From positions 496,001 through 560,000 of the forward strand of contig NZ_PKMZ01000003.1 of assembly GCF_002893625.1 (NCBI RefSeq): DNA of 64,000 nt. The letters are read 5' to 3'. Below the pieces are notes generated by a model, which had not been told where the DNA came from, did no database searches, and saw nothing but the letters and a program-made list of their open reading frames with translations. The DNA comes from Mangrovicella endophytica. GTDB taxonomy: Bacteria > Pseudomonadota > Alphaproteobacteria > Rhizobiales > Rhizobiaceae. Position 1 is the stretch's first letter. The number at the start of each line of letters is the position of its first letter. The position numbers and the translations under genes are program-made. Below are positions 41,380 to 50,488 of this stretch, piece after piece.

Positions 41380-42593
41380 TCCGCGCTGCCGAACCCCTGC
41401 GGCTTCGTTGGAACGCGGCTCTTGTCGGGAAAGGACAGACCTGCACTGGCCGGCGCCACCGATGCGGTTTTCAGTAGCGCAGGGCGTGCCGGCGGCTGAC
41501 GGCGGCGCGCTGCGCGGTCGGCCAAGGAGCCTCCGACGCCCCGGCCCACCGTTTCAGTGATGAGTGTCCTGTCGTTCGAACGCGCGGCTTGAGCAAATTC
41601 CGTCCTGGCCTTCTGCAACCACTCGTAAAACGCCTTGGCCCGCTCCGGATGCTCCGCCCATTTGTCGGCAAAATTTTCCAAGGGGTCGGTCGGGTTCGGA
41701 ATCCAATACTGGTTATTATGCCAGAGGATATGCTTATCCATGCCGGTCAGGATCGCGACCAAGGCCTGACCGATCGTTTCCTCGCCATTGTAGGAATGTG
41801 CCGCAAGCGTGGTGATAATCACCGATATCGGCCGTTCCTCCTTGCGGTGCTCGAAGCTATGATCACGGTGGCGTTTCAGGATCATGATGGCGGCCTGCAA
41901 GGGCGTGCGCACCTTGTAGTCCGGGATCTGCTCGACGCTGGCCCGTGTGCTCTCCGCCAACATGCGTTTGCGCCGTTCGAGAGCGGCGGCCATCCGGCTT
42001 TTGAACCACTCGCTGTAGCCTTTGGGGTTCGACCGCGGCCAATCGTCGGTGACGACAGTGTAGGTCGGGCATTCATTATCGGTGATGGCAATCGCCGTCG
42101 CGGTCCACCGCGCATCGAGACCCCGGGTTTCCAGGAGGATGCGGGCGCTTTGCGCATTGGGGACTGACGGCACCACGTCCATGTGGAACTGAGCGCCGTC
42201 GGCATAATCCAGAACCCAGCACCGACGACCCTCGCGCAGCGGCTTGTTCATGCTCTGCGCTTTGCGATAGGCCTCGATCTCTGCGCCGAGCAGGATCTTC
42301 AACTGCTGCTGGCTGAGGGATGCCTTGGACAGCTTTTGAAACTCACAGACCGAGTCGATGTCGTATTCCTCGGCCTCGTTGGCAGGACGGATAGTTATGC
42401 CGAGCCGAAACGAGCCCTGAACGTATACCTTGGGGCCGTATTGCCGGACGCTCGATGCGTCGCGATGGAGCCAATCCCCAAGCGACTTATAGCTGCGCTC
42501 TGCCTGCTCGTAGCGGCTGGGCGGCACGCTCAGCTCTTCGGCGAGGTCTTCCAGGAATTCCTCGCTCTCGCGAGTGAGCGTCTGCTGGTCCAC
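41376..42593 (-). CDS. CBASS CD-NTase (oligonucleotide cyclase)
   Basis: 405 residues from the GTG at 42593, which has GGAG seven bases upstream; longer in-frame reading upstream runs into the divergent promoter. The nucleotidyltransferase core is QGSFRLGI (GS motif, about residue 60), then EEYDIDSV (Asp pair, about 75-79) and QFHMDVVPSV (third Asp, about 137). The C-terminal 60 residues are unstructured and end PTKPQGFGSAE, as expected of a tail that Cap2 could conjugate. On phage infection it would make a cyclic oligonucleotide. The clade was not assigned. Confidence 0.92.
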   Translation of the reverse strand: MDQQTLTRESEEFLEDLAEELSVPPSRYEQAERSYKSLGDWLHRDASSVRQYGPKVYVQGSFRLGITIRPANEAEEYDIDSVCEFQKLSKASLSQQQLKILLGAEIEAYRKAQSMNKPLREGRRCWVLDYADGAQFHMDVVPSVPNAQSARILLETRGLDARWTATAIAITDNECPTYTVVTDDWPRSNPKGYSEWFKSRMAAALERRKRMLAESTRASVEQIPDYKVRTPLQAAIMILKRHRDHSFEHRKEERPISVIITTLAAHSYNGEETIGQALVAILTGMDKHILWHNNQYWIPNPTDPLENFADKWAEHPERAKAFYEWLQKARTEFAQAARSNDRTLITETVGRGVGGSLADRAARRRQPPARPALLKTASVAPASAGLSFPDKSRVPTKPQGFGSAE

Positions 42594-42701
42594 AGGCGGT
42601 CTCCAAGTTTGCCCAGGAGCCGCGTGTGGATTGTCGAACTGCGCGGTTGAGCTTTGAGGATAAAACGTGAACACTATACAGAGTCGGATCGGAACTTCAC
42701 T

Positions 42702-43835
42702 ATGGCAAAAACGCAAATCCCCCACAAAATTCAGACCGCTCTCTGGGCCAAGGCCGGGGGTCGGTGCGAATACCGGGCATGCAATGAGGAACTGATCGGC
42801 GACCTGATGGCCGGTCGCGAGGACGGGAAGTTCGGTTTCATAGCCCACATCGTTGCCGACAGCGCCGATGGGCCCCGCGGGGACCCGGTTCGCTCACCCG
42901 CGCTCGCAAAAGATCTGAACAATCTGATGCTGCTTTGCGCCAAGCATCATAAGGGCGTGGACGTCGATTATCTCGCGGATCATCCGGAAGATGTCCTCCT
43001 CGAAATGAAGGCGGAGCATGAGGATCGAATTGCGATCGTCACCGGCATGGCGCAGGAGCGTGCCGCGCACGTGCTCCGCTTTGCGGCCGATATTGGCCAG
43101 CGGGACGCACTGGTTTCGACCCGTTCGATCTTCATGGCCATGCCGCCCGACAGGCACCCCGCTGAAGGGCGAACGATCGATATCGAACTGGTCGGAAGTG
43201 ACTACGCTGATCACGAAGAGAGCTACTGGAGTGTTCAGCAGGATAATCTCCGCCGCGTTTTCGGTCGCAAGGTGAAGGAGCGCATTGAGCAGAAAGAGAT
43301 CAAGCAGCTCAGTGTCTTCGCCTTGGCGCCGCAGCCGCTGCTCATCCAGCTAGGGCATCTCCTGGGTGACATCGTTCCGGTCATGGTTCACCAGCGACAT
43401 CGCGAGCCTGCGACCTGGCGCTGGCAGCCCAACCAACCTGCGATAAACTTCCGCGTTGGGGAACATGCCGGACCAGCAGCCTCCAGCGTTGCGTTGAAGC
43501 TGGCGCTAAGCGCGACAGTGACGGATGATCGTATCCGCGCCGTGCTCGGCGATGATGTCGCCATCTGGTCTTTGACGGCGGAGAACCCGCATAACGACAT
43601 TATGCGGCGGCCTGAGGATCTGGTGGAGTTCAAGCGTCATCTTCGGCGTCTGTTCGATCGGATCAAGGCCGTGCACGGCGAACAGGCCACCATCAACGTT
43701 TTCCCGGCGCTCCCGACATCGGCGGCGGTCGAGGTTGGACGGGTGCTGATGCCAAAGGCGGATTTGCCGCTTCATATTTATGACCAGAACCGTTCTGTCG
43801 GCGGCTTCATCCCGACCTTGAAAATAGGCGAGTAG
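42702..43835 (+). CDS. cap5: HNH-SAVED effector nuclease of CBASS (Cap5-like)
   Basis: 377 residues. The N-terminal HNH domain shows [12 protein letters not shown] (Cys22, Cys27), FIAHIVADS (His49) and [15 protein letters not shown] (Asn73/74, Cys79, His82/83). The C-terminal half (about 160-377) is SAVED-like, with [27 protein letters not shown] and [25 protein letters not shown] binds the cyclic nucleotide and activates the nuclease to destroy DNA. It is on the opposite strand from the cyclase, across a 108-bp gap, which is unusual for CBASS operons. Confidence 0.92.
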   Translation: MAKTQIPHKIQTALWAKAGGRCEYRACNEELIGDLMAGREDGKFGFIAHIVADSADGPRGDPVRSPALAKDLNNLMLLCAKHHKGVDVDYLADHPEDVLLEMKAEHEDRIAIVTGMAQERAAHVLRFAADIGQRDALVSTRSIFMAMPPDRHPAEGRTIDIELVGSDYADHEESYWSVQQDNLRRVFGRKVKERIEQKEIKQLSVFALAPQPLLIQLGHLLGDIVPVMVHQRHREPATWRWQPNQPAINFRVGEHAGPAASSVALKLALSATVTDDRIRAVLGDDVAIWSLTAENPHNDIMRRPEDLVEFKRHLRRLFDRIKAVHGEQATINVFPALPTSAAVEVGRVLMPKADLPLHIYDQNRSVGGFIPTLKIGE

Positions 43836-43882
43836 CGCCGAGGAAGCTGCCCCACGGCTAGTGGTCGAGGCCAGCCTCCCGC

Positions 43883-43919
43883 TTGAAAACTGTCAGAAAA
43901 CCGCGTATATTTCTGACAG
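43883..43919 (+). promoter_or_regulatory. AbiE promoter with overlapping inverted-repeat operator
   Basis: TTGAAA (43883-43888) and TATATT (43906-43911) are 17 bases apart, close to the sigma70 consensus. CTGTCAGAAA (43890-43899) and TTTCTGACAG (43910-43919) are perfect 10-bp arms with a 10-base spacer lying over the -10 and likely start site. AbiEi antitoxins are known to autorepress by binding inverted repeats upstream, so this is probably its operator. GGAG at 43919-43922 is the ribosome site. Confidence 0.8.
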
Positions 43920-43930
43920 GAGACATGGCC

Positions 43931-44524
43931 ATGCAGCGCTTGAGCGAACAGATTCTTGAGCATGCGGAGGGGCTGCCGGAGGGCGCGCCCGTCGCCGCTA
44001 AGAGCTTGCTTCATCTCGGCAATCGTGCCGCGGTGGATCAGGCCTTGTCGCGCCTGACCGAGCGGGGCCAACTGATCCGGGCGGGTCGCGGCGTCTATCT
44101 GCGCCCGATCACGAGCCGGTTCGGCACAAGGGCGCCGTCTGTGGATCAGGCGGTCGAGGCGCTAGCCGCGCAGCGCGGCGAGGTTATCGTCTCTAGCGGC
44201 GCCACCGCCGCCAATAGCCTTGGCCTCACCACGCAAGTGCCGGTCCGGTCGGTTTATCTAACATCCGGCCGCAGCCGGAAGATGAGCCTTGGCAAGCAGA
44301 TCGTCGAACTTCGCCATGCCCCGCGCTGGCAACTCGCCATGCCGCACCGGCCTGCAGGCCAGGCGGTGCGGGCGCTGGCCTGGCTCGGACCGGAGAAGGC
44401 CGAGGCCGCTCTTCACACCCTGAAGCGGAAGCTTCCGGCCGCTGCGTTCAGCGAGCTGGTCGCAGCCGCCCCGCAGCTTCCGACCTGGCTCGCGCGCAGC
44501 GTGGGGAAGGTCGCGCATGGCTGA
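43931..44524 (+). CDS. AbiEi-like antitoxin (DUF6088 family)
   Basis: 197 residues from the ATG at 43931; another ATG at 43925 is too close to the ribosome site. An N-terminal winged helix (AAKSLLHLGNRAAVDQALSR, then LTERGQLIRAGRGVYLRP) is followed by the AbiEi C-terminal domain (EVIVSSGATAANSLGLTTQV). AbiEi proteins repress their own operon and neutralise the AbiEii toxin, a type IV toxin-antitoxin that also aborts phage infection. It overlaps the toxin gene by eight bases. Confidence 0.9.
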   Translation: MQRLSEQILEHAEGLPEGAPVAAKSLLHLGNRAAVDQALSRLTERGQLIRAGRGVYLRPITSRFGTRAPSVDQAVEALAAQRGEVIVSSGATAANSLGLTTQVPVRSVYLTSGRSRKMSLGKQIVELRHAPRWQLAMPHRPAGQAVRALAWLGPEKAEAALHTLKRKLPAAAFSELVAAAPQLPTWLARSVGKVAHG

Positions 44525-45536
44525 CGCCTTCCTCCTCCTTCCGGCCGCTGATCGTCGGGAAGCATTGAGCGTCGCTGCCGACCGCTCGGGGCGGCCTGCG
44601 CATCTTCTGGAGAAGGATGCGTGGGTGGTTTGGGCGCTGGCGACGCTCTACGGCTCGTCTCTCGGCGAGCATCTGGTGTTCAAGGGCGGCACGTCGCTCT
44701 CGAAGGCTTACGGCGTGATCCGGCGGTTTTCCGAGGACGTCGATCTGACCTACGACATCCGCGTGCTGGCGCCTGATCTCGTCGGTGACAATGGCGAAGC
44801 GCTGCCGACGTCGCGAAGCGAAGAGAAGCGCTGGACGAGCGAGGTGCGCAAGCGCCTGCCGGAATGGATAGCGGAGGCCGTTCAGCCGGTGATCGCTGAA
44901 GCCCTGGCGGCCGGACCGCTGGCGGCGTCGATCCGGATCGACGTTGACAAGCTCTTCATCGACTATGAGGCGATGACGACGGGCTCGGGGTATGTGGCGC
45001 CGAGCGTCATGCTCGAATTCGGCGCGCGTTCTACCGGCGAGCCGGCGAGCCTGCGCGATGTCACCTGCGACGCCGCCGGGATGGTGGACGGCGTGGTCTT
45101 TCCGACCGCTCGGCCACGCGTGATGCACGCCGAGCGGACGTTCTGGGAAAAGGCGACCGCGATCCACGTCTTCTGCCTGCAACAGCGCCTTCGTGGCGAG
45201 CGCTTTGCCCGTCATTGGCATGACGTCGTGCGATTGGACGATGCAGGTCTTGCGCAAGCTGCGTTCGACGACCGCGAGCTGGCGAACGCCGTCGCGCGTC
45301 ACAAGGCAATGTTCTTCGCCGAGAAGGCGGTCGACCGCGAACCGATCGATTATGCGGCAGCAGTCAATGGAGGCCTCTGCCTCGTACCGGCTGGCGAGGC
45401 GCTGAAGACCCTCAGCGACGACTATGCCCGCATGGTCGATGATGGTCTGCTTCTCGATGACGCGGAATCTTTCGATGCGCTCATGGCGCGATGCGCGGAG
45501 ATCGCTGACCGGGTCAACCGGCGCGACCAATCATAA
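44517..45536 (+). CDS. AbiEii-like nucleotidyltransferase toxin
   Basis: 339 residues. The nucleotidyltransferase motif is FKGGTSLSKAYGVIRRFSED then VDL (residues 55-77; Asp74 and Asp76), matching AbiEii/AbiGii (GGTxLxK...RxSxDxD). AbiE toxins modify tRNA or related targets by adding nucleotides and halt growth. The AbiEi gene overlaps its start. The stop is 20 bases before the Gabija gajA start, so cotranscription with Gabija is possible. Confidence 0.93.
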   Translation: MADAFLLLPAADRREALSVAADRSGRPAHLLEKDAWVVWALATLYGSSLGEHLVFKGGTSLSKAYGVIRRFSEDVDLTYDIRVLAPDLVGDNGEALPTSRSEEKRWTSEVRKRLPEWIAEAVQPVIAEALAAGPLAASIRIDVDKLFIDYEAMTTGSGYVAPSVMLEFGARSTGEPASLRDVTCDAAGMVDGVVFPTARPRVMHAERTFWEKATAIHVFCLQQRLRGERFARHWHDVVRLDDAGLAQAAFDDRELANAVARHKAMFFAEKAVDREPIDYAAAVNGGLCLVPAGEALKTLSDDYARMVDDGLLLDDAESFDALMARCAEIADRVNRRDQS

Positions 45537-45556
45537 AAAAATGGGGGGAGAGAAGT

Positions 45557-47341
45557 GTGCGCATCTCACGCATAAAAATAAGCAACTTCGCAAACTTCTC
45601 GGAGATCGATGTCGAAACGGGCGACAGCATCGTCATCGTCGGTGAGAACAAGGTCGGCAAGAGTAACTTCATTCGCGCCCTCCAACTGATCCTCGATCCC
45701 GGGTTATCGGAACGCGACCGCCAGCTTGGGCTCGAACATTTCTGGGATGGCCTGGGTGAGGACAAGCTCGGTCAGACGATCGAAATCTCTGTCGATCTGA
45801 CGGATTTCACCGGCGACCCGCGCTTGATGGCGCATCTCAACGACTGCGTGGTGGACCCGGGTCCGCCCATGGTCGCGCGCCTCACATACCGATTCCAGCC
45901 CAAGGCAAATCTCGGTCGCGATCCGGAAAGCCTGGCCGACTACGAGTACGTCATTTTCGGCGGCGACGATCCCGACATGGCGATCGGGTCGTCCTTGCGC
46001 CGGATGTTGCCGCTCGACGTGCAAGTTGCGCTGCGCGATGCCGAGAAGGACTTGTCGAGTTGGCGCAACTCGCCACTGAGACCGTTGATCGAGCAGTTGG
46101 CGACTTCTCTCGACGAAGATGCTCGCGAGGAAATTCAGCAACAGGTCAACGAGGCTCAAGCCGAACTTGCCGGCCATGCCGAGGTGGTTACCACGGCACA
46201 ACGCATCAGCGACCGGCTGATCGCAATTGCGGGCGAGCAGCACGCCGTCCCGCTCACGCTCGGCCTGGCTCCGACGCGAGTCGATGCGCTGCTGCGCAGC
46301 CTGCGTCTGCTGATCGACAATGGAGCGCGCGGCGTTGGCGACGCCAGCCTCGGAACCGCCAACCTGATCTTCCTGGCGTTGAAGAGCCTCGAGCTCGATC
46401 GTTTGGTGACTGATGGCGAGCGCGACCACACCTTCTTCGTGGTCGAAGAGCCCGAGGCGCATCTTCACCCGCATGTGCAGCGGCTTGTTTATCGCTACTT
46501 CCTCGGCGGTACTGCAAATGACCAAGAAGACACGCCGCCTCTCACGACCATCCTCACTACACACTCGCCGCATATCGCCAGCGTCACACCGATCCGATCG
46601 ATCGTCCTGCTCCGTCACGACGCCGCCGAGGATGCCACGACCGCCGTCTCGACGGCGACGGCTCCGCTGACCGAACGCGATGAGGCCGACCTCCAGCGTT
46701 ACATCGATGTCAGCCGCGGCGAGATCTTCTTCGCGCGCGGCGTCATCCTGGTCGAAGGCGATGCTGAGCGGTTTCTCATCCCGGCATTCGCTGAGGCGCT
46801 GGGCATTCCGCTCGACATGCTGGGCATTACGGTCTGCTCGGTAAGCGGCACTAACTTCACGCCATACGTGAAGTTGCTCGGTCCGCAAGGCCTGAATATT
46901 CCGCACGTCATCCTGACTGATCGTGATCCGAACGGAGCGAACCCACCGTTGGTGCGGCGCCGTCTGATTAATGTGCTGCGCTTGGTCGAGAACGGCGTGA
47001 ACTACACGCCGCTAGACGCGGATGCTGTGATCGCCCGCGCCGAGCCGTTCGGCTATTTCGTCAACAGCAACACGCTTGAGCCGGAGCTGTTCTGTGGCGG
47101 GCTAGCGGAAGCGATGCAGGGAGTGATCGAGGAGGAGTTGTCGATCAATCAGGCCACCCGCGACCTGATTCAGGGCTGGGTCGACGACACCGATACGCTC
47201 GATGAGGAGCGCTTGATCAAGCTCATCGAACGGATCGGCAAGGGGCGCTTCGCCCAGGCGCTTGCGCCTCACGTCGATGAAGATACGTGCCCGGATTACA
47301 TTCGGCAGGCGCTGGAGCACATCCGCGATGCCATTGCGTAG
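45557..47341 (+). CDS. gajA: GajA-like OLD family ATPase/TOPRIM nuclease (Gabija)
   Basis: 594 residues; GTG start at 45557 with GGAG upstream. The N-terminal ABC-type ATPase has Walker A VGENKVGKSNF (residues 28-38), a signature-like DASLGTANLIFLAL and Walker B HTFFVVEEPEAHLHP. The C-terminal TOPRIM domain shows VILVEGDAERFLIP (about 396) and LTDRDPNG (about 454). GajA nicks DNA when nucleotide pools fall during infection. The gene runs into the gajB start with a 14-bp overlap. Confidence 0.93.
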   Translation: MRISRIKISNFANFSEIDVETGDSIVIVGENKVGKSNFIRALQLILDPGLSERDRQLGLEHFWDGLGEDKLGQTIEISVDLTDFTGDPRLMAHLNDCVVDPGPPMVARLTYRFQPKANLGRDPESLADYEYVIFGGDDPDMAIGSSLRRMLPLDVQVALRDAEKDLSSWRNSPLRPLIEQLATSLDEDAREEIQQQVNEAQAELAGHAEVVTTAQRISDRLIAIAGEQHAVPLTLGLAPTRVDALLRSLRLLIDNGARGVGDASLGTANLIFLALKSLELDRLVTDGERDHTFFVVEEPEAHLHPHVQRLVYRYFLGGTANDQEDTPPLTTILTTHSPHIASVTPIRSIVLLRHDAAEDATTAVSTATAPLTERDEADLQRYIDVSRGEIFFARGVILVEGDAERFLIPAFAEALGIPLDMLGITVCSVSGTNFTPYVKLLGPQGLNIPHVILTDRDPNGANPPLVRRRLINVLRLVENGVNYTPLDADAVIARAEPFGYFVNSNTLEPELFCGGLAEAMQGVIEEELSINQATRDLIQGWVDDTDTLDEERLIKLIERIGKGRFAQALAPHVDEDTCPDYIRQALEHIRDAIA

Positions 47342-49145
47342 TGTCAGCGCTGCATATCTCGCCCAAGCGGCTGACCTGGCCAGCAATCCGGGCCAACAGG
47401 CGGCATATGACTCGACGGGACATTGCGTTGTGCTTGCTGGCCCCGGCAGCGGCAAAACCAAAACGCTGGTTCTCAAGCTCGCCCGGATCATGGCTGAAGA
47501 TGTGCACGCGCCGCGCGGTGCGGCATGCATCACCTATAGCCAGGAGTGCGCCCGCGAGTTGACGCGTCGGCTCGAACGGCTGGGCCTGCGAGAGGCGCCG
47601 AACCTTTTCATCGGCACCGTCCATGGTTTTTGTCTGAGGCATCTGTTGATGCCCTATGGCCGTCTTGCCGATCTGCCGGTTCCATTTCCGCTTGCGGTCG
47701 CCACGCAACGGCAGAGTGACCAGGCTATGAAACGGATCGGAGACAGGCTCTTCGGCGTAGGTCATCCGAACAAGCCGATGGACCTGGGGCGTCATCGGCG
47801 ATCGATTTTGGATAGGGCGTCGGAAGCCTGGACAGATGAGGAGGAGCTTGCTGCCTGGGCCGAGGGCTATGAAGCCGAGCTGCGGCGAACAGGTCTCGTC
47901 GATTTCGATGACCTTGTGATTTTTGGCCAACGGCTGGTCTCGGAGCACGATTGGGTGCTCCCGCTGCTTCAGGCGAAATTCCCTGTCCTGGCGGTCGATG
48001 AGTATCAGGATCTCGGCGTGGCGTTGCATCGCATCGTCAAGCGCGTGGCCTTTGACGGAGGTGTCCGCCTCTTTGCGGTCGGAGACCCGGACCAATCGAT
48101 CTACGGCTTCACCGGCGCGGACGGAGCCTTGCTGCAGGAACTGGCCGAGCGCGACGATGTCGAGCGCGTTCAGCTTCAGCTTAACTATCGCTCAGCCTCG
48201 CGGATCGTCAGCGCCTCGGAAATGGCGCTCGGCGAGGTTCGGGGCTACCAATCGAACGACCCGGATCGCCAGGCGGTGATCGCCTTCGTTGAATGCAATG
48301 ATGGCTTGGAAGGTCAGGCCGCGCATGCGGTTGCCGAGATCATTCCGGCGGCGCTTGCCGCCAAACCGGGACGTGCGCTCGGCGACATCGCCATCCTCTA
48401 CCGGGACTATCGAGCCGGCGACGTGGTGGCGGAAGCTGTCGCGGCCGCGGGCCTTGACTTTGTGCGCGTCGACACGGCGGCGCCTTATCGAAAGGTCGCA
48501 CTCACGAGCTGGATTGAAGACTGCGCCGCTTGGTGCGCGGGTGGCTGGCGCGAGGCGCGGCCGCAGTTGCGTGGCCTTTTGGATCGGTGGATCGGTTTCC
48601 ATCGCGCTCGGATTTCGGATGCGGAGGCCCGCGCAGAGTTGCAAAGCCTCACTCGGCTTCTTTGGTCGCTCCGGGTTGAAGAAGGGCTCGCCCGAGACTT
48701 CTTAGCCGCGCTGCGAGCGGGAATGCTCGACGCATTGATGGCGGCCGAGCCGAGCGTGGCGGATCAGCGCGAACAGGTCGACCGCATGTCGGCCGCGCTT
48801 GCTCTTGGTGGGCCGCTGGCGGATCTCGATCTCGCGAGCCTTGGCGGTCGTGACGGCTCCCCGCTCCATCTGAATCTTCTGACGCTGCACTCCGCCAAGG
48901 GCTGCGAATACGACGTGGTGATCATGGTAGGCCTCGATCTGGGCAGCTTGCCGTGGCGCAACGAACTACCAGCGGCTCGGCGCGAAAGCCGGCGCCTGTT
49001 CTATGTGGGTCTGACGCGGGCCCGGGATGAAATCCACATGCTGTATTCCGGATATGTCGATACGCGCAGCGGGAGGATGCATTGGGGGCGCTCCCCGTTC
49101 CTGAACGAGCTTGAAGCGCGGATGCAGGAGGCTGAGGGCGACTAA
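47328..49145 (+). CDS. gajB: GajB-like UvrD/Rep family helicase (Gabija)
   Basis: 605 residues from the ATG at 47328, which lies inside gajA and has GGAG ten bases upstream. Superfamily 1A motifs are complete: [13 protein letters not shown] (about residue 37), [11 protein letters not shown] (about 223), [10 protein letters not shown] (about 253), [12 protein letters not shown] (about 520) and [11 protein letters not shown] (about 560). GajB acts with GajA in Gabija defence, probably sensing or unwinding DNA ends. Confidence 0.93.
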   Translation: MPLRSVSAAYLAQAADLASNPGQQAAYDSTGHCVVLAGPGSGKTKTLVLKLARIMAEDVHAPRGAACITYSQECARELTRRLERLGLREAPNLFIGTVHGFCLRHLLMPYGRLADLPVPFPLAVATQRQSDQAMKRIGDRLFGVGHPNKPMDLGRHRRSILDRASEAWTDEEELAAWAEGYEAELRRTGLVDFDDLVIFGQRLVSEHDWVLPLLQAKFPVLAVDEYQDLGVALHRIVKRVAFDGGVRLFAVGDPDQSIYGFTGADGALLQELAERDDVERVQLQLNYRSASRIVSASEMALGEVRGYQSNDPDRQAVIAFVECNDGLEGQAAHAVAEIIPAALAAKPGRALGDIAILYRDYRAGDVVAEAVAAAGLDFVRVDTAAPYRKVALTSWIEDCAAWCAGGWREARPQLRGLLDRWIGFHRARISDAEARAELQSLTRLLWSLRVEEGLARDFLAALRAGMLDALMAAEPSVADQREQVDRMSAALALGGPLADLDLASLGGRDGSPLHLNLLTLHSAKGCEYDVVIMVGLDLGSLPWRNELPAARRESRRLFYVGLTRARDEIHMLYSGYVDTRSGRMHWGRSPFLNELEARMQEAEGD

Positions 49146-49147
49146 CA

Positions 49148-50065
49148 ATGCTGTCATTCCGCGAAGCGCAGACCGTCGAAGACCTGGCCGACCTCTTTTA
49201 TGATTTCCTGCCGGGGAGTGGAAACAACAGGACCGCCTTTCCGCTGGCGGCGGCACAGGCTGGCGTTGGCGAGCTGTGGGTGCCGGGTAGCAAGAGGCCG
49301 GCGATTGTTCAGCTTCTCACATCGACGCTTGAACATCGGCGCTCGTATTTCACGAAGCTGATCATGGCGATCGTCCGACAGGCGATGACCTATCGGCGCG
49401 GCAAAGGAAATCCACTGACCCGCGCCGAAATCGATCGCCTGAACAGCCTCCTTCCCGGCGTGGAGTTCAAGATACCGGAGCTGCTTGATCCGGGTTTCCT
49501 CAATAGCTTTGGCCAGCCGAGGGCCGAGGAGGCGGCGGCACCGCAGGCGTCCGCCACTTTGAGTGCTTCCAAAGCGCAGGAGCTTGCGACGCTCCTCATT
49601 GAAATTACGAAGCTGGACCCACAGACGCGGGGCCTCCGCTTCGAGGGATTCCTGAATGAACTGTTTGCCGGATTCGGCCTGGCGCCGCGCGGCGCGTTTC
49701 GGCTTGTGGGCGAGCAGATCGACGGCAGCTTCAGGCTTGGGGGTCAGACTTATCTGGTCGAGGCTAAGTGGCACGGGCCACAGATTGGGTTCGCGGATCT
49801 GATGACGTTCTCTGGGAAGGTCGCGGGCAAGGCCTCGTGGTCGCGTGGCTTGTTCGTCAGCAATTCCGGATTCACCGTAGACGGCTTGGAAGCGTTTTCG
49901 CGCGGACGGCAAACTAATCTGATTTGCGCTGACGGACTCGATCTATACGAGGTGCTCTCGCGCAAGGTGTCGCTGATCGATGTGCTGGAGGAGAAGGCCC
50001 GTCGTGCCGCGGAGACTAATCGCGCATTCATCGCCGTCCGTGATCTCAATCTGCGCGGCAGCTAA
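49148..50065 (+). CDS. Mrr-like restriction endonuclease, third gene of the Gabija operon
   Basis: 305 residues, ATG two bases after the gajB stop. Residues 1-150 are a helical domain without a recognised family. The C-terminal half is Mrr-like PD-(D/E)[16 protein letters not shown], then EQIDGSF (Asp), [12 protein letters not shown] (ExK) and [16 protein letters not shown]. Mrr-like enzymes cut foreign or modified DNA. The spacing suggests it belongs to the Gabija operon, as an add-on effector or a separate defence gene. Confidence 0.88.
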   Translation: MLSFREAQTVEDLADLFYDFLPGSGNNRTAFPLAAAQAGVGELWVPGSKRPAIVQLLTSTLEHRRSYFTKLIMAIVRQAMTYRRGKGNPLTRAEIDRLNSLLPGVEFKIPELLDPGFLNSFGQPRAEEAAAPQASATLSASKAQELATLLIEITKLDPQTRGLRFEGFLNELFAGFGLAPRGAFRLVGEQIDGSFRLGGQTYLVEAKWHGPQIGFADLMTFSGKVAGKASWSRGLFVSNSGFTVDGLEAFSRGRQTNLICADGLDLYEVLSRKVSLIDVLEEKARRAAETNRAFIAVRDLNLRGS

Positions 50066-50488
50066 TCTCTCGAACGTCGGTGGCAATAGCCCGCGACAGC
50101 AGCGCATGCTACAGGTGCCTGACGGTACTTTGCTGAAGATGAATCAGCGGCATGCATTTCGAGTGCAGAAGGTTTTTTTTGCCCGATCGATCTCGATAGA
50201 TGCCGACACTACGCAAAAATATTTCGGGAAGTTTTCCCTTTAAAATCAACACCGTAGGTTTTTGACGGCCCGAGCGTCGGCTTTCGATGCTCTCGACGAT
50301 AAAAAATCGAACATTATCACGTGTTTAGGATGCCTTTGAACAATCGAGTGGGAATGAGGCTGTCGATAGCCGCAGGAGCTTGATGCGCTGAAGCGGGCCC
50401 GCTGACGCAACCGGCCACGATGTGATACCCGCGCCGTGTATCCGATGCTTCTCGACGCACACAGCGACGCCCGCCTAATGGGCCGTCG
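50066..50488. other. AT-richer gap at the right end of the defence island
   Basis: No gene, tRNA or recognisable repeat was found. From about 50161 to 50340 the base composition is clearly lower in GC, with T- and A-runs (a run of eight T at 50173-50180). It separates the Gabija/Mrr operon from a convergent LysR gene. It is the likeliest place for a right boundary of the mobile element, but no integrase lies here. Confidence 0.5.
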
